Assembly (NCBI GenBank): GCA_950295325.1
Contig: OX485803.1
Location: forward strand, 64,745,554 to 64,809,553
Origin: Polytrichum commune
Lineage: Eukaryota; Streptophyta; Polytrichopsida; Polytrichales; Polytrichaceae
DNA: 64,000 bases
Direction of reading: 5' to 3'
The translations under genes were made by a program, and so were the position numbers. Positions 12,771-24,428 of the stretch are shown here, in pieces (the first letter of the stretch is position 1; each line of letters opens with the position of its first letter). The notes under the pieces are model-generated. The model was not told the DNA's origin, ran no database searches, and worked only from the letters and a program-made list of their open reading frames with translations.

Positions 12771-13560
12771 CCATTCTAATAAGCTTAGCCCCTAAATTTC
12801 TAAGAGACCCAAACTGATCAAATTTTGAAAGATTTGGAATCAAACATGATCTGCAATTATTTAAGATGGACGTGAAGTTTTATTCAACATTGATGATTTT
12901 GATTTGTCAACTAGTGTCCCAAATTCCGTTGGATTTGGACAAAATCTCAACCCAGTGGATTTTTTCAGAGTGACCATGTGCCAAAGTGGTTGGCAGACAT
13001 TGTTTTCAAGAACTTGCACTACAATAATGTTCTACCACATATGGCAACCCATAGCCCGAAGTAAACTGCATCCAAGTTCAAGTCGAGGCCTAGGGAAAAC
13101 AAGGTTTGGACTCCGCCCTTGATTTCATTGGTTTGCTTGGCAAACCATTTGAGTAATTTTCAAGTTGTTTGTAGTGAATATGATAGGCCATGGTAGGGCA
13201 TGTAGGCCGTGGAGAAGGCCAGTGTGGTGTGGAGGAGGGGGTTCAAGGAGGAGGTGGGTTGTAGATAGGTTTTTAGATTGGGTTCCAATTAAGAAAACCA
13301 CACAGGGAAGGCCAAATGAGTGTCAGGTGTTGCATCTAGGGATCACCATTGAGTTAATTGATAGATTACAAGAGAATTAAGATGTATTTAGGACAACAAA
13401 CACAGGGAAAAAGACTTCTAGAATGAGTTTTAGGATTGATTTAATTAAGGTTGAGGGTCACTCACAGCAGTACATGCAATTGATCAGTCACTCCCTCACA
13501 ACCCACTCTCATCAGTAACATCACTCTTATAATGTGTTTTGCAATTCAGGGAGTCACAGC
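12771..13560. other. Non-coding stretch, no gene seen
   Basis: No gene or recognisable element. Short open frames near 12904 and 13165 lack family similarity and codon character. Confidence 0.4.
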
Positions 13561-14075
13561 TCAGCCATAGACATTTGAGTACGCCATAGTCTCAGAAACC
13601 CAAGGCAAAAACTCCTTGAGGTGAACCATAGTCTCTTCAGTAAAGTAGCCAAGTATCAAAAGGCCACACCACAGTTAGTAAGGATATCATGTTCACAATT
13701 GACTCCTCCTATGGTTAAGTGATGGATTTAATTAAATTAGATATAGACCACAGTAATGAATTATTTCCTTAGTCAGTTTTAGACTTAACACTATCTCAGT
13801 GGAATTGAATGCATTAAAATAAATTATTAAAATTAACAAAAGTCTAACGTGTGACAGAAACATAGTGACCGAGTCTAAGCGAAGCGAACTGAACCGGACC
13901 GGGACCATAAGAGTCTAATCGGTAGGACCATAGTCTGCACGGCACGGCCATAGTCTAGTCACCAATAACAGTCACAAGTAACCAGTGTCAAGTCACGTCT
14001 CATAGAGAGGGCCATAGTCTTAGTATCCAGTAACCAGTAACAAGTAGCCAATAACTAGTAACCAGTAACCAAGTC
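13561..14075. repeat. Cluster of CCATAGTCT and AGTAACCA short motifs
   Basis: CCATAGTCT occurs at about 13583, 13625, 13927, 13947 and 14011, and once more at about 16769. Between 13960 and 14072, AGTAACCAGTAAC-type words follow each other as an imperfect short tandem array. Related words such as GCTATAGCC and ACTATCGCC are scattered to about 17650. This looks like decayed low-order repetitive DNA. No function is assigned. Confidence 0.45.
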
Positions 14076-16940
14076 AGCGTCTTGTTCTCGGCTAAGGAGC
14101 AGGCTACTCCTCCTTTTATGCTTGCCTTTGAGTGCTCCCCCTAACGATATGGGTTAAATACCCACGCTTCTCCCGCGACTCCTTCCTTTTCAGTCTTCAC
14201 TCCCGCGCGCGCGACTTCCTCTCCGATCGGCCACATCTACGCTTTTCGTTCCCCCTCTTCGCAATTGGCGACAAGTTTATCACAGCAACATTTCTTCCTT
14301 TGAATGCATTTGAGCTTATCCACATCATTATGGTGAGTAATCACTACACCGATTCCGTGCATCAGACAAAGTGCTTCGACGGAACAATCTTCGCACTCTC
14401 TCTCAAGGTGATAATTGCTACTACCACTTAGCAAACTCCATCGCGGCAAACTTTCAGAGCCTCATTACACCTGCTCACTCGACACTTAATTTAGTAGTGA
14501 TTTCCACCGACGAATCTCTACTCTGAAAACATAACGTTGTTATCCGTTTGGAGTTACAGACAAACTTTGTGTGGACAGGTATTTTCCTTCACTCAAATAG
14601 CACCTTAGTTATCAAATGAGTATGTTATCTAAGGATTTGACTTCAAGATATCTTCTATACTGAATTCATCTCAAGTAATCTCCACTACTCTCTTCCCTTT
14701 GGCTGATGAGTTTTCGACACTGGATTTTCATTCTGATCGAGAGTTCGACTTCAATCATTCACGGTAAGTTAACCACGACCATCACAACCATGAAAGGAAG
14801 GGGGTTTGCTCACTGAAATAAGTTCTTGCATTCAATTAAGACACCTATCACCTCAGGCGTCCAGACACACTTACTTATTGGGCTTGGAGTCTCTTGATTA
14901 AATTTACAGAATTAAGACATAAAGTGGCTCTCAAGGAATTTCACATTCCTCATTCCACTCATGCACATAGATAAGCCCAAAGGATATAATATGATTAAAC
15001 TGCTTCGCACAGTTTCACCTCAGACAATCACAAGACAAAGGTAAATAGAATTCACTTCTTTCACCGATGTTTGATTTCCACTTGCACCTGTATAGGAATT
15101 TCCAAAGAGAAGACAGGATGTTTCTCAAACTTCTACCATGAATTCACATCAGATAGAGTGGGATTAATCCAATCAATTCTCATGGCCGAATACACACTGA
15201 AGGGACAAATTTCACATTCACCCGATGACGACATGATGAGTTCACAATGCGAACTTACATTTCCATTACCGGGAGTGAATCATAAGACACGATTTACAAT
15301 CTTCAATAGGCTTCACGCCAAGAGTAATTAAACAAGGTAGACTCCAGCAACTGTAGAGAGATTGTCTCTCCCTTCCCGAGATGACCACTACCAATCAGTC
15401 ACGTTGGAATTTCACATTCAAACCCGGTGACTGATAGACTTTCACCATTGAAATCACACGACAATTAATTTACTTCTTTCACAGAAGTAAGACGTCGCAA
15501 CTTCACTCTGGATTCTTCCCGAAACCAGGAAATATACTCTGACTCAATTAATTCACAACGTATACCCACACAACAAATTCAATCTTCTCACATAGAATTG
15601 ACAAAATAGCTTCACGCTTATATTATGTAGAGTAAAATGTACATTCAAAAGGGCTTCACACCCAAGTTAGACTCGCTCAAAAACTGCAAGACGAGGGAGA
15701 CTCTCTTTTCGAGAGGAACCAACTTCTCCTCCCCCTCTTCTCCTCTATATCCCCTGAACTAGCTTCCTTGCCTCTTGGGGCCAGATTTCATAAGTCTCTT
15801 CGACTTGGTCACATGTCTATTGCCCTGCCCAAAAGACTCTTCCTCTTGGAACTGTTTCATATGAACTAAATGTCTCACCCTTAGCTCATTTCGGATAATT
15901 GATCACTAATAACTTACTTTAGTGTCCATTTCACATTGCAAGTGTCGATATGAATTCACATCCTATCAAAATCCTAAAATGACTATTCTGAGACCAAAAA
16001 GTTGTACCACATGGGCTGAGGGCCTGTAATACCAATTTTCTGGCCATAGCCTGGTAGAAAGGAAGAAAAAACTTTTCTTTTGTGATAAAGTAACTAAAAA
16101 GATGGATGAAAGTTAGTCTAGGATGAAAGCGGCAGGCTATAGGCCGAGGGAAGAAGTTTCAGGAGTTGCAACCGTCAGGAGCTCCGATCTTGATAAGCGG
16201 GCTATCGCCAGAGAGAAGACACTTCTCGTTATATCTACTGAAGCCATAGCTGTAGAGAATCAGGCTATAGGCGATAGAGTTAGACTCAAGCATAGTTGTT
16301 TTTTTGAAGTAGGATCAGAGCTGGAACATCGCCGTCTGTGATAGAGGGATGTAGCTAAGTAAGATGTAATTAGTTTGAGGAAGTAAAGACAGTTGCATGG
16401 AAATGTTGAGTATGGCCATAATATGTATGTGATCATTATTGTTGAATCAGTGCACAAGTAGTTTGCACGAGTGAATGAAATTAGCACGACTTGAGTGGAA
16501 GGAGTTGAGTCAAGCATGAGGATCTGTGAGTGAAGAAGAGCGGCGACCAAAGAGTCTGTTGACAAATTAACGAAGTTGATATCGAAGTTGGAGACATATT
16601 GGAAAAAGGAGAGAGTGAAAGGTCGCAACCTGCATTGTGAAAGAAACCTGTTGGATTGAGATTGAGGAGTTATCTTAAGGTGGAAATCAGAGAGTGATTG
16701 GCAGTGAGAGAGAGGAACGAAGCATAAAGAGGGATGGACTATCGCCGAAGTAAAGATAAATGGAAATGGCCATAGTCTGTAGTTGGGATACAGCGAAGTG
16801 AGAGCATCTGTAAGAACTTGAGCAAGAGTTGTCAGAACAGTAGGCATAGCCAAGGAGATCAGATTAAGGCTGAGATTACCGAGAAAGGAGAGCCGCAGTA
16901 GAAACAAGAGAGTTACAGAGCCAACCAAGTTACTGAGAGA
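14076..16940. other. Non-coding stretch, no gene seen
   Basis: No domain or gene recognised. Recurrent TTTCACATTCA and ACTTCTTTCAC words between about 15060 and 15480 suggest decayed repeats. The 241-codon open frame on the minus strand at 16260-16985 is Ser/Leu-rich low-complexity translation and is not credible as a gene. Confidence 0.4.
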
Positions 16941-16945
16941 TACAC

Positions 16946-16969
16946 AGGAGAGAGAGAGAGAGAGAGAGC
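16946..16969. repeat. (GA)n microsatellite
   Basis: An uninterrupted GA dinucleotide run of about 11 units. Confidence 0.9.
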
Positions 16970-18640
16970 CTGCTGAGAGTGGCACAAGAGGAAGAACCGA
17001 GAGCTGGTAGGCATGGGCACTGGGAGGTCTTATAACTGCCTATAGCCTGTGCGAGAGCGAGAGAGAGAATGAGGGAAAGAGAGTTGTCCGAGGTTATCAC
17101 TAAGAGGGAAGCAATGAGGGCACCAGAAGGTCCACTTAAGTAACCGAGGTTATCATGATGATAAAGTAGTTCTGAGTTGAGAGACATTACCTCGAGAGAC
17201 AAGAAGTTTAGAGGGATTATCGAAACATGATGAGAATCGGAGTGTCATGATGATGTCGAGTCGATAAATAATCCAATCCACAAAGAACGTGCTTTGACAT
17301 GATTAGGAATGAGAAAGATATGGTTTGATGTGAGAGGAATTAGGCTAGCCGTTGTAATAGGTTGTGTTGGAACCTAATGGCTATAGCCTATGTGTTATGT
17401 GATTATGGAAGAAGGATGCAGGAATTCAAGCATGTCTTGTGTGTTGTGTGGGACAATGAAGAGCATGAGATAAGTGAATTTTTCATTATGAGTAATAAAT
17501 GATAAATGAGATAAAGTGAAGGAACAAATTCTTTGAGCAATACAATTTGAATTATGATTGATAGCATTAAATAATCAATTAACGAAGGAAGAAGATACTA
17601 ACCCCAATAGGATGAAAATCCATTGGAAGACTATCGCCAAGATCCGAAAAGACTATTGCCAAAGCCATTGAGCTTCACAACTGCAATAGGTCAAAAACGT
17701 AGAGTGATAGAAAATTACCCCAAAGATAGGACGGAATCACTCACGACTGAGGAAGCACAAAAGAACCATAAGAGGGGAGGAATGAAGAATTAAAGAAGGA
17801 ATGGAATAAGAAAGAACCTAAGTTGTTATTATGAACCTTAATCCAAAGTGACATTAACCCTTATAGACACTATCTCAGTCTTCCTGGAGACATTGTTCCC
17901 TGGGTTTTGTTGTTTAGAGAGAAACCAAAAACTTACTACAGGGCCCTTTTTTGGCCCAACCTAGGTTCCCAACTTGTCCTTCAAATAAATTGTCTAAATA
18001 TACACTAGGGAATACATCACATGACAAAACAACATTGAAATGTGATTGGAAGCTATGAGTTTTTACAATTAATTTTCACATTACATGTTCTACCTATCTA
18101 CCATTGGGATTGGTATGTGGAGTTCTGCGGCTACCATATTTTTTATTTATTTTTGAATGATTTTGAATGCAAAATGAAGTCATACACATTGCAAGGGCTC
18201 TCAAAAAATCACATTTGTGCCAACACGTGGAATTCCGAGGTTCACAATTTGGTTTAGAATCTCATGCAAAAAAATCTCATGTCAACCAGATGTCATCCCA
18301 TCATCCATTCGCTCATGTTAGCAAGGTTCAATTTTCTTCAAGTAGTTGCCTGGCCTTGTACTCCTTTACACATACCCTAAAGTCTCACACATGTTGACAC
18401 ATGGACGGTTGGTACTATTTCATGTACAACCTACAATGATCCACATCATATCCATACAATTGGATGTTGAAGAACACCTTCAGATTTTGCTTTGAAAAAT
18501 CTCAACTAAAAAGTGTGATTTCAAAACCGTTTTTGGGGAGAATGCAACTTGGGGGTTTAGAGATTAATATCAATGAGAGATGCTTCACCCGAGTATATCA
18601 TGTTGAATATGTTGATAAGAAAGAATAAGCAATGACCACT
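16970..18640. other. Non-coding stretch, no gene seen
   Basis: AT-rich intergenic sequence without recognisable coding regions. Scattered GCTATAGCC and ACTATCGCC words continue from the motif cluster to the left. Confidence 0.4.
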
Positions 18641-18654
18641 TAATAATGTTATGC

Positions 18655-19645
18655 CAATGCACTTATTTCTTTGAAGGGATATGCTCTCTACAAATTAAAT
18701 TGTTTCATGACCGGACAAAGTCATCACATAAGGAGCAATGGATTTCACAAGTTCACTTTATTTCATCCAACAACACCTTTCATCATATTCATCCGTTTGA
18801 CCTTCCCATTACAATGAACCCACTTCTTTGGAGGAATATCTTTACGGATTTAAATTGCTTAATGATCGGGGGACACTCGTCTTTGAAGAACAATCAATGT
18901 CACATAGTCCACTTTACTTCATCCAATAACACCTTCGTATATTCATCCATCATTCCGTTCCAACACACACTTGTTTTTTTTTCTGGAGGGATATAAACTA
19001 TCAAAATTAAATTGTTTTGTGATTAGAGACACTCGTCATAGCCTAAGGGCAATGAAATTGATGCAAGGTTGAGGCATCTATAGTCGAGTAGGTCCATTTA
19101 ATTGCTCACTAGGGTACATGTGATACTGACATGAATGAGATCTATGTTTTTTTAGGCAAACATAGTTGAGGTTTATATGGTTGATTATCACATAAGTGAT
19201 GTAGCTTGTGATTGGTTATCATCATAAGTGCTTTGACAACTATTATAATCAAGAACTAGCATTCAGATGAACGGTTATGGATTAGCTTATAGGTTGATTG
19301 TGTGTTCCCCTAAACTTGACCACTTCAAAATTTGTAACAAACTTCATAATTATGAAAAACATTTGAAAAAATCGCATTCTCCTTAGGATTTGTTTCTCTT
19401 TGCAAGAAAAATAATCCCTGGCTATTACTCCTCGTAAATAGATGCAAACTCTCTTATTTTATCAGCTATAGATGCCTCAACCTTGGCTCGTTTATTTCAT
19501 CCAATAACAACTTCCATTACATTTGTCCATCTAACTTTTTCAACGCACTTACTTCTCGGGAGGGATATCTCTACAATTTAAATCATCTCACAACAGGAAA
19601 CACTCGTCATAAAGATCGGTGCATTTCACTTAGTAAAGTCCCTTG
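18655..19645 (+). repeat. Interrupted ~150-160-bp tandem repeat array
   Basis: The block CACTT(A/C)TTTCTTTGGAGG occurs at about 18660, 18821, 18968 and 19547. Each copy is followed by GATAT and a TTAAATTG-type stretch, and preceded by TTCATCCAA(C/T)AACA and CATCC words. Spacing of the first three is about 147-160 bp. The fourth is displaced by a 428-bp TIR element inserted inside the unit. A further isolated copy lies at 12545-12770. Confidence 0.65.
19059..19486. mobile_element. TIR element inside the satellite array
   Basis: CAAGGTTGAGGCATCTATAG at 19059-19078 is matched exactly by its reverse complement at 19467-19486. Satellite sequence (GACACTCGTC on the left, TTTATTTCATCCAATAAC on the right) continues on both sides, which shows that the 428-bp segment is an insertion. 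It is non-coding. No clear target-site duplication was seen. Confidence 0.65.
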
Positions 19646-20029
19646 AAGAGGGACAAAACCATGGGTTTAATCCTTCCTTGAGAAAAGTGTCTATTAAGAG
19701 CTCACTAGCTCGTTGTATATTTGAGCCGATTTTCAAAGTTGGGTGCAAATTTTGGGACTTCTTCTTTGCACCTCCCAAACTTTAAGAGAATTTTAGGGTC
19801 TAAACTAGGGCATGCGCATGCGACATGCTATCCCAAATCCTAGATCAGCCTATGCAGGGCTAGATTGAACCACCTATCCTAGTAGAACAAGCTAAAAAGT
19901 TGGCTCTTAATAGCCCGACATAACTCTTTGTGTATGATAGTTTAAGCATTTAGAAAACTTGGGTGACTTTGTGTTCATTCTTAGAAACTTAGGGTTTGGG
20001 ACTAAACCCATGGTCTCATTTGCTTTACT
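19632..20029 (+). mobile_element. Dispersed TIR element, copy 1
   Basis: The left end GTAAAG with nearby CCATGGGTTTAATCC is mirrored at the right end by ACTAAACCCATGG and CTTTAC. The ~398-bp body is shared in the same orientation with 30533-30929: blocks TCTATTAAGAGCTC, AACTTTAAGAGAAT and CTCTTTGTGTATGATA occur in the same order in both. Two diverged copies with mirrored ends indicate a non-autonomous DNA element. Confidence 0.65.
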
Positions 20030-21760
20030 TTATTGAGAACTCTAATGTCTTACAACATTTCAACAAGGTCATGTGTAGACGGATTATGTGCACATAAAGA
20101 ACCCGTGGGGGTCTTTGCACTTGTAACCGTGTTTGAGGCTAGGGTTACAACATTTTCTATAAGGTGTGCTATAGAATAAACATTCTAAGAGGCTTTTTGA
20201 GAACTAAAGTTGTGAGGCATAATCAAAGAACTTGTCGTCTTCTTACGAAATTCCATTGCTTGTAGTAGTTTCATGCATGCATGTTTCTTATGATCCCCTT
20301 AAAGGCCCTTCAAGCTCTAGTATAAAAGTAACCCTTAACACAGAGTAACATCCAAGGTCATGGTAGGTGCTGAGAGCAGATTTATACCTACATAATGGGT
20401 CTTGTGGGGGGCCTTTTTCCTCTCCAATGCATGAGGGATAATCATCTTACAATATTATATATATATATATATAATGTATTTGTATGGGTTTCTTTAGAAC
20501 TACATACCTATTACACAAGTGAGGTTGTGAGGCAGTTTTGAAAATTCACATCCATGTGGTTAAATACACATGACAAAAGGACTACATTTATAGTCTTCTT
20601 GTCGCAAATTTAGAAGTAAGGCTTTGCAATTTTGTTCTTTAACCAAGCTAGCTCACCATACTTTGCATGCTCGAGCTTGAGCACAAGTGGTGTGTGACAA
20701 GCTACAACCGGTGGTTAGTTACAGATGAACCGGTTGAGTTTGAGAAGTAACCGGTTGAAGTTGGAGACTTAAGGAGAATCACCGGTCAATCTAAAGGAAT
20801 CTATAGAAGAATATACCTCGAATGAATAAAGCAAAAACCGGAAGATGATGTCAACATGTAACCGGCTGGATTTAGAATCGATTATGCCCAAAAACTTCCC
20901 GGGCATTGTTTGGATCTTGCATACAATGATTTGTGTGCTTATCACACATCGACATGAATGCTTAAGATGCTCCAATTAAAAGGCCTAAACTGTGAAATGA
21001 CTTTGCAGACTTTCGCAGGCCACATATGAACTTATTAATTTCGATTTCTACTTTCTATATACTCTTCACACAATCGAAAAGTTGCCGACATTTTATAACA
21101 TTTCCGCGACTTCCATAAGGTCATCAAAAGAGAGAAACTTGTTAGAGGTGTTGCTTTTAGGCACATGTATCTTAATTAGGACCACTTTACACACAAACCA
21201 AGAACCATGACCATGGAAATCTAAGGGCTCTTGATGAATAGTGGACCATGTCAAGCAATCACAACATATGTTCCACATGGAAATTTAATATTTCTATATA
21301 TTTGGCTAGATTGTGCATGTGACTTTAATTAGTATCACCCTCATTAATTGGTATGTTTAGTGTAGTAAGTTACTAGTCATTACCATGGTCTTTAAATATA
21401 GCTAATCATCTTAGTACTCATTATGTGGTGAGCTATCACCGAGATCAGGTACTAGGTTTTGTGTTGTTAGGTTATAACTATGCGGTAACATAATCTAACG
21501 GTGTTAGCAATGGCTAGGTGTGAATGTAGATAAAACTAACCACAATGTTAAGAAAAGATATCCACAAGTGTGAACCGTGCCTTACATGTGGAGGCCAAAG
21601 TTGTTTGCTAATGCCAGTTTTGAAATAGAGTTTGGTATGGTAAGGTAAATGGATTTCAACCTTGACATGTGGCTATCTAGCAAGGCACATGGCTATTTAT
21701 TGGATTAGGCCCACCTTGCACACAACATGACTGGATTCCATGGATTTCAATGAATTATAC
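20030..21760. other. Non-coding stretch with AT microsatellite and ACCGGT cluster
   Basis: No gene seen. An (AT)n run lies at about 20456-20473. Between about 20706 and 20875 the word ACCGG recurs at least six times, often as ACCGGTT, a density far above chance by eye. Confidence 0.4.
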
Positions 21761-21761
21761 T

Positions 21762-22462
21762 TAGGGTCGGTTTAAGGTAGAGGGGCACATTCCCGCTCAA
21801 GTCCTTAAACCGCTCACTAGACCTATCCAAACAAGAGGTACATTATAGCTTCGTACCTCAAATTTCTATGTAATCATGGTGTACATTTTTGGGGTGAGTG
21901 GTTTTGGGTACCCCTATGAGTTCTCCTTCCAAAATTCATAACTAATTCAATATTAATCCAAAATTAATTATTCCAATTGGTCCAATTTCCAATGTACTTT
22001 GCACATCTTCCAAGATTGATTCCCCCTTAATAACTCCCCAATGAACATGCCAATCTGAAATTTGAGCGGGAATGTGCCCCTCTACCTTACACAAGTCTCA
22101 AATCCCAAGTCAGTTCAAGTTAATCTATGCAATCTCGACCGTTGAGAGCAGGGAAGTTGGGACTTACCACTTCACATGGGGTCCCAAGTCCTAAGTCTCA
22201 AGTAGGACGTGGATGTCTACGTACATGACAACATTTTTTGGAGGTGAGCCTTGACAATACTTGTGTTGAGAGTTGGGTCTAGCTTTTTGCACTCAACACA
22301 AGTTCATCGATTAATTTTTTGCATAAAAAAATGAAGATCCGACTTCAATGATAATCAACTAGATTTCAATGGTTTCTTGAGGCTCAAAAGCCGGGGCTTT
22401 GCCTCCATGTTGGGACTTGCTAACATGAGTGGGACTTGGCACCCGTGTGAACCGGCCCTTAG
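21762..22462 (+). repeat. Dispersed repeat with CTAAGGGCCGGTT-like ends, copy 1
   Basis: The left edge CTTAGGGTCGGTTT is roughly mirrored by GAACCGGCCCTTAG at about 22449-22462. The right half, with GGATGTCTACGTACATGACAA, TTTTTGGAGGTGAG and GGTTTCTTGAGGCTCA, recurs in reverse orientation at about 38318-39100. It appears to carry the smaller TIR element at 21774-22090 in its left part. Confidence 0.5.
21774..22090. mobile_element. MITE with perfect ~28-bp TIRs (TAAGGTAGAGG ends)
   Basis: The left end TAAGGTAGAGGGGCACATTC and the following bases are repeated exactly as the reverse complement at about 22062-22090, so the two ends are identical over about 28 bp. The element is about 317 bp and non-coding. 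Taking the outer TA as target duplication, the ends start AGGTAG, like the element at 1579-2014. Perfect ends suggest relatively recent mobility. Confidence 0.7.
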
Positions 22463-22505
22463 CCTGAATAGTTCTGTCTGTACATGATAACTGGTGCCAA
22501 TATAT

Positions 22506-23336
22506 ATACAGTCTACCCTCTATAAATGTTAACCCTCGGGAGTGGATCAAAGTTAACATTTATAGAGGTGTTAACAGTTAACAATTATAAAATTATTTTT
22601 TTGAGCAATATACAAATCTTAACATTTATAAATATAAGCAATTGTGAAGAGTCCTTGTGAGAGGATACCATTCATAAAATTGCAAACCCAATCAAAACTT
22701 TATTCAATATCAAGTTTACAAATCACGGGTGAAGTATGAATCAATGGTTCTTTGGTGAGATTCATCTGCATGCACAACTTGCAAATATTTCTCAATCTGC
22801 ACCAACAAACCCACATACTTGGACACATCACATGAACGTGATTCCATGTACCTTCTAATGGTACCAAAACTAGATTGCAAGTCACTATAAGATGGAATGG
22901 GTTCCACCTCAGACTCCTCTCCCTCACAATCATCATCTGAGACATTAGAAGTCCCACCAATAGAGCCTAAAACATCCCATACATCCTCTTCGGTGACCTC
23001 ATATGGATTGTTCAAATCAAAGTCTAATTCGCATTGCACATACTCTTGTGCCTCCATTCTTGAACTTCCATCACTAGAACTATTAGTAGCCAAACTTAGT
23101 CTTTCCAAAAGACTAGTTAACTCTTGCAATTCCACTTGAGGATTATCATCCATATTATGGTTGTATTTCATTCGTTAACATTTATAGAGTCAAATTTGCA
23201 AAGAAGGGAGTACCATTTTGTTAACAGTTAACACGTTTAACATTTATAGTGTGCAATATGTGGGGAGTAGAAGAAAGTTAACATTTAGAGAGGGTTAACA
23301 CTTATAGGTGTAACATTTATAGAGGGTGGACTGTAG
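22506..23336 (-). mobile_element. Pogo/Tigger-like DNA element, TA-flanked
   Basis: The left end reads TA then CAGTCTACCCTCTATAAATG. The right end is the complement of CAGTCCACCCTCTATAAATG followed by TA. TA duplication and CAGT termini are typical of the Tc1/mariner-pogo group. Subterminal copies of TTAACATTTATAGA and related words lie inside both ends (about 22552, 22619, 23176, 23239, 23278, 23312), resembling repeated transposase-binding sites. The ~830-bp core keeps one reading frame that looks like the end of a transposase, so this is probably an internal-deletion derivative. Confidence 0.7.
22716..23171 (-). pseudogene. Transposase C-terminal remnant (pogo/Tigger-like)
   Basis: This 151-codon frame lies entirely inside the TA-flanked element. 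It is acidic in the middle (DVWDVLG, DDDCEGEESEVE) and ends with HQRTIDSYF, a tail like that of pogo/Tigger/CENP-B-like transposases, whose C-termini often read (Q/K)xTIxxFF. No DDE catalytic region or helix-turn-helix DNA-binding domain is present, so it cannot be an active transposase by itself. The assignment rests on the tail motif and on the CAGT/TA ends of the host element. A domesticated small protein is possible but unsupported. Confidence 0.5.
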
Positions 23337-23339
23337 ATT

Positions 23340-24185
23340 GGGAAAATCGGGCCATTGTGGGTTCGGTTGCGTGGCACCTCTTCGACAGTTGTTGCTTCCC
23401 GCACGCAGGAATCTTGGGTGGAAGCGCCGTGCATGCTCACAAACTTATGCTGTGAAGATTGGGCTGACCTGTTGTTGACAGTCAATCTAGAGCGAGCAAG
23501 AATATATTGTTAAGCTTGATCTTGAGAGTGTATGTCCACTCCTTCATGCCTTCCTGGGTGTGCAGGCTGGCTATAGCTTCGACATCGATCGATGTATGTG
23601 TTGCTCTTTGCGCGCGTACGTGCTTCACTTGCATTGACAGAAGGTTTACACCTTCTCAATTGGCAATGCTAGACCTGGCTGGTATGGCAAGACCGATCGG
23701 TTACTATACACAGCTGCAACGTTTATTTTGGTTTCCTGTTTGTAGCTCTATCTTAAAAGTTTGTTGAGTACAGGAGCTCTCGTCTGGCACCGCAATACTT
23801 GTGATTCGCAACTAGTAGCCTGCCGTGTATTGGTGCCAATTTAGATATATGCATGAGTGCGGTTTTCTGAACACCAGCCTTAGGCTGGTCCTGGAGTGCC
23901 TAATTGACAGAAATGAGTGTGTTGACGGTGTACCGACACTATGTAGTTTTCTTGGTACTATAGAAAAGGGGTTGCTGCCGTTTTGAGGTCTAGCACCAGT
24001 AGTAGTAGTATCTCCGCTTTGGTACCAAGTCAGAAATTCAACAAGTTAGATCTCTTGGGTCTTCAAGTTTGCACAATCACAAAGCTCCTTTTCTCCTATT
24101 CAGAGAGGAGCTCTAAGTTGCGACAATGAGATAAAATGACAAATCGAGTACGTACCCTATGAGATGAAGATAGTGGGATTTAAAG
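23340..24185. other. Non-coding stretch upstream of the ROCO locus
   Basis: No gene recognised. It probably includes the former promoter of the downstream LRR-Roc-COR gene. Confidence 0.35.
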
Positions 24186-24195
24186 CTTCTCGAAA

Positions 24196-24423
24196 GTCAC
24201 CCTTAGAAACTTGTTCCGAGTGCTGGAAGCATCTTCAGAATTGCTTACTAAATTAATCGATATTGACTGCAAATTAATTACCTCTGGTGAAGAGGTCCGT
24301 GGTTTTGTCTGCAGACCATTTTGTAGCTCTTTGAGGCGAGGAAGGGGCTGCAAACTGAAGAATCAGCACCTCCCTTTAAAAACCGCCATCATATTTTCCG
24401 CATACATTGAGGAGACCTCCTAG
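24196..24423 (+). other. Possible 5' coding remnant of the ROCO locus
   Basis: An open frame containing ELLTKLIDIDCKLI and EEVRGFVCRPF ends at a TAG at 24421, six bases before the next frame begins. It has coding-like composition and could be an N-terminal part of the LRR-Roc-COR gene separated by a lesion or intron. It has no ATG and no recognised domain. Confidence 0.25.
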
Positions 24424-24428
24424 TCAAG

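Noticed and set aside
16260-16985. 241-codon minus-strand open frame
   Set aside because: Ser/Leu-rich low-complexity translation in a purine-biased region containing a (GA)n run; no domain and no splice or start support.
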